A stretch of 64,000 nucleotides of DNA from M0103 sp040386155 (GTDB taxonomy: Bacteria; Bacteroidota; Bacteroidia; Flavobacteriales_D; Crocinitomicaceae): contig JAZKFZ010000001.1 in the NCBI GenBank assembly GCA_040386155.1, positions 496,001 to 560,000 of the forward strand, written 5' to 3'. The notes under the pieces are model-generated. The model did not search any database. It was not told the DNA's origin and saw only the letters and a list, made by a program, of their open reading frames with translations. Shown here one piece after another: positions 62,705 through 64,000 of the stretch (positions are counted from its first letter, which is position 1; every line of letters begins with the position of its first letter). Position numbers and translations under genes: made by a program.

Positions 62705-64000
62705 ATGAAAAGTTGTTTAGCTTTCGTTTTTGCAATCACTAGCTTTCTTGGTGTTGCTCAAACAGTTACCGTTGCAAGTACCGAAGAATATACCAACCAG
62801 TTGCAAAATGCGTATTGGACCAGGGTGTTAGGTCAGGATGAAAACGGCTACTATCTTTTACGTGAATATGGCCCAATTACGAATTCAAAAATTGTGTTGG
62901 AAAAATATTCTCCTGCTTTAAAATTAGTGTATGCTACAGATATTGAAGCTACGTCTGGAACATTCAATGATTCAAAACTGCACCGTTTAACAGAAATGTC
63001 GAATGGGTCTATTTATGTCTTTTTAGAAGGATGGAGTAAGGCAGCAGCTCAGAATTCATTTATTCTTAAGCGTGTAAACGAAGATGGAACATTGGATGCT
63101 GAAGATGTTGTTTTGGAAACAGAACCATCAGCGGGACAGATGAAAAGTGCTAATTATTCGATTAGCTTTTCTCCCGATGGATCAAAATTATTGGTGTTGA
63201 CACAGAAGCCTTTTGTGAAAGATGGTCCCGAAGGGATTCGCTTGCAAGTGTTCGAAACTAAAAGCTTCACGTCCATTTGGAAAAAAGATGTTGCTCTTGC
63301 CAATACTTCTGAGCGCTTTCCGAGAAATGACATTCAAGTGAATAATGAAGGTGTTGCGTTTATGTTTAAGGACATTAAAATTTCAAACAAAGAGCATCAG
63401 TATCAATTATTGACGTATTCAAATGATGTTGAGAAATTGCAAAATTTGAATTTTAACGTATACGCTCCAGGAAAAAACAAAATGATGATCAACAAAGCTG
63501 GTCACTTGCTTGTGTGCGGCACATTGTATCCAGCTGGAGGAAGAGCCGACGATTGGCAAGGAATTTTGTTCTTGGAGGCAAGCCCACAAGGTGAGATTGT
63601 TAGCTTGAAAACTGACATGATTCCTGCGGATATTCAAGCGCAAGCTGGAGTACCTGTGAAAAATGGAATTTTGCCGAATTTTGCATTTAAAGACGTATTG
63701 CCAAAATCTGACGGTGGATATATTTTATTGATGGAAGAACAAAAGGAATTCAAAAACATCGTTGGACAAACAACGCCTCCTGTGTATGAATACGATCTTA
63801 CCTTTGGTAATGCTTTGGCACTGTCATTCGATGCGAAAGGAACTCTTTTATGGTCTACATCGCTTGAAAAGAAGCAGACAGAAAAAACAAAAGATCCCAA
63901 ATTGAAATTCGGTTCGTTTGCCTACCAATTGAAAAACGATAAATTGTATTTAGTGTGGAATTTCACTGCTTTGCAACGAGATTTAGTAAGTGGGTACCGT
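62705..64000 (+). CDS. Secreted beta-propeller-like protein, partial (3' end outside window)
   Basis: 432 codons open to the window edge from ATG 62705. Signal peptide MKSCLAFVFAITSFLGVAQ. The remainder is strand-rich with blade-like phrases (ISFSPDGSKLLVLTQKPF, LLVCGTLYPAGG, GGYILLMEEQ, ALSFDAKGTLLWSTSLEKKQ) that resemble WD40/TolB-type propeller proteins of the Bacteroidota envelope. Function unknown. It follows the previous secreted-protein gene by 7 bases. Confidence 0.75.
   Translation, partial: MKSCLAFVFAITSFLGVAQTVTVASTEEYTNQLQNAYWTRVLGQDENGYYLLREYGPITNSKIVLEKYSPALKLVYATDIEATSGTFNDSKLHRLTEMSNGSIYVFLEGWSKAAAQNSFILKRVNEDGTLDAEDVVLETEPSAGQMKSANYSISFSPDGSKLLVLTQKPFVKDGPEGIRLQVFETKSFTSIWKKDVALANTSERFPRNDIQVNNEGVAFMFKDIKISNKEHQYQLLTYSNDVEKLQNLNFNVYAPGKNKMMINKAGHLLVCGTLYPAGGRADDWQGILFLEASPQGEIVSLKTDMIPADIQAQAGVPVKNGILPNFAFKDVLPKSDGGYILLMEEQKEFKNIVGQTTPPVYEYDLTFGNALALSFDAKGTLLWSTSLEKKQTEKTKDPKLKFGSFAYQLKNDKLYLVWNFTALQRDLVSGYR

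Noticed and set aside
63419..63900. Two overlapping minus-strand frames at the right end
   Set aside because: They oppose the secreted-protein gene that is open from 62705 to the edge with a signal peptide and blade-like repeats.

Overview
The window is an AT-rich chromosomal segment of a Bacteroidota bacterium, most likely of the order Flavobacteriales. The evidence is three or more large secreted proteins with type IX secretion (T9SS) C-terminal sorting domains, SprB-like repeats, DUF4270, DUF2480 and DUF2723 proteins, a flavobacterial-type K+-dependent membrane pyrophosphatase, an SDR-type threonine dehydrogenase, and promoters of the TTG-N19/20-TAnnTTTG type used by the Bacteroidota housekeeping sigma factor. 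A family close to Fluviicola (Crocinitomicaceae) is possible, but this is only an impression. The segment is mostly core genome. I see no phage, conjugative, CRISPR, toxin-antitoxin or insertion-sequence genes.

Layout. 1-5.1 kb: the end of a DUF4270 protein, glmS, an alkyltransferase-like DNA-repair protein, a T9SS cargo protein and tRNA-Gln with its terminator. 5.3-11 kb: a giant DUF2723 membrane glycosyltransferase-like protein, a NodB-type deacetylase, a DUF2480 protein and a small lipoprotein. 11-15.8 kb: a catalytic aldehyde dehydrogenase with a short partner lacking the catalytic domain, deoC, and a MORN-repeat protein. 15.9-19.4 kb: threonine dehydrogenase divergent from hmgA-hppD (tyrosine breakdown through homogentisate). 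19.5-26.9 kb: a LolC/E-type permease, a NamZ-type muramidase lipoprotein, purE, a cationic amino-acid permease with an odd soluble insert, superoxide dismutase, and a secreted protein carrying thioester-domain-like Cys and Gln motifs. 27-36 kb: two tandem T9SS giants whose last coding segments share a perfect 324-bp repeat. 36-43.7 kb: an SDR enzyme, acyltransferase, YD-like secreted protein, DUF255 and AsmA. 44-48 kb: PfkB kinase, DUF349, a membrane protein and a Crp/Fnr regulator. 48-51.7 kb: a secreted von Willebrand A protein and an M43 metalloprotease. 51.8-55 kb: patatin, a sulfatase lipoprotein, and an overlapping formylglycine-generating enzyme that also looks exported. 55-58.9 kb: a membrane pyrophosphatase with a 122-residue Cys/His-rich tail, a lipoprotein and a small conserved protein. 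58.9-61.9 kb: a beta-lactamase-fold hydrolase, lipB and a phosphosugar isomerase in one overlapping operon. 62-64 kb: two secreted proteins, the last cut by the window edge.

How the parts fit. Much of the window serves envelope and secretion functions: cell-wall precursor synthesis (glmS), peptidoglycan turnover (NamZ-like), protein glycosylation (DUF2723, tentative), T9SS cargo, and lipoproteins. The rest is amino-acid and nucleoside catabolism. The most unusual items are the metal-binding-like tail on the pyrophosphatase, the exported sulfatase/FGE pair, the identical 3' ends of the two T9SS giants, and non-standard inserts in two transporters (a PKD-like fold in the LolC/E permease and a duplicated helical motif in the APC permease).
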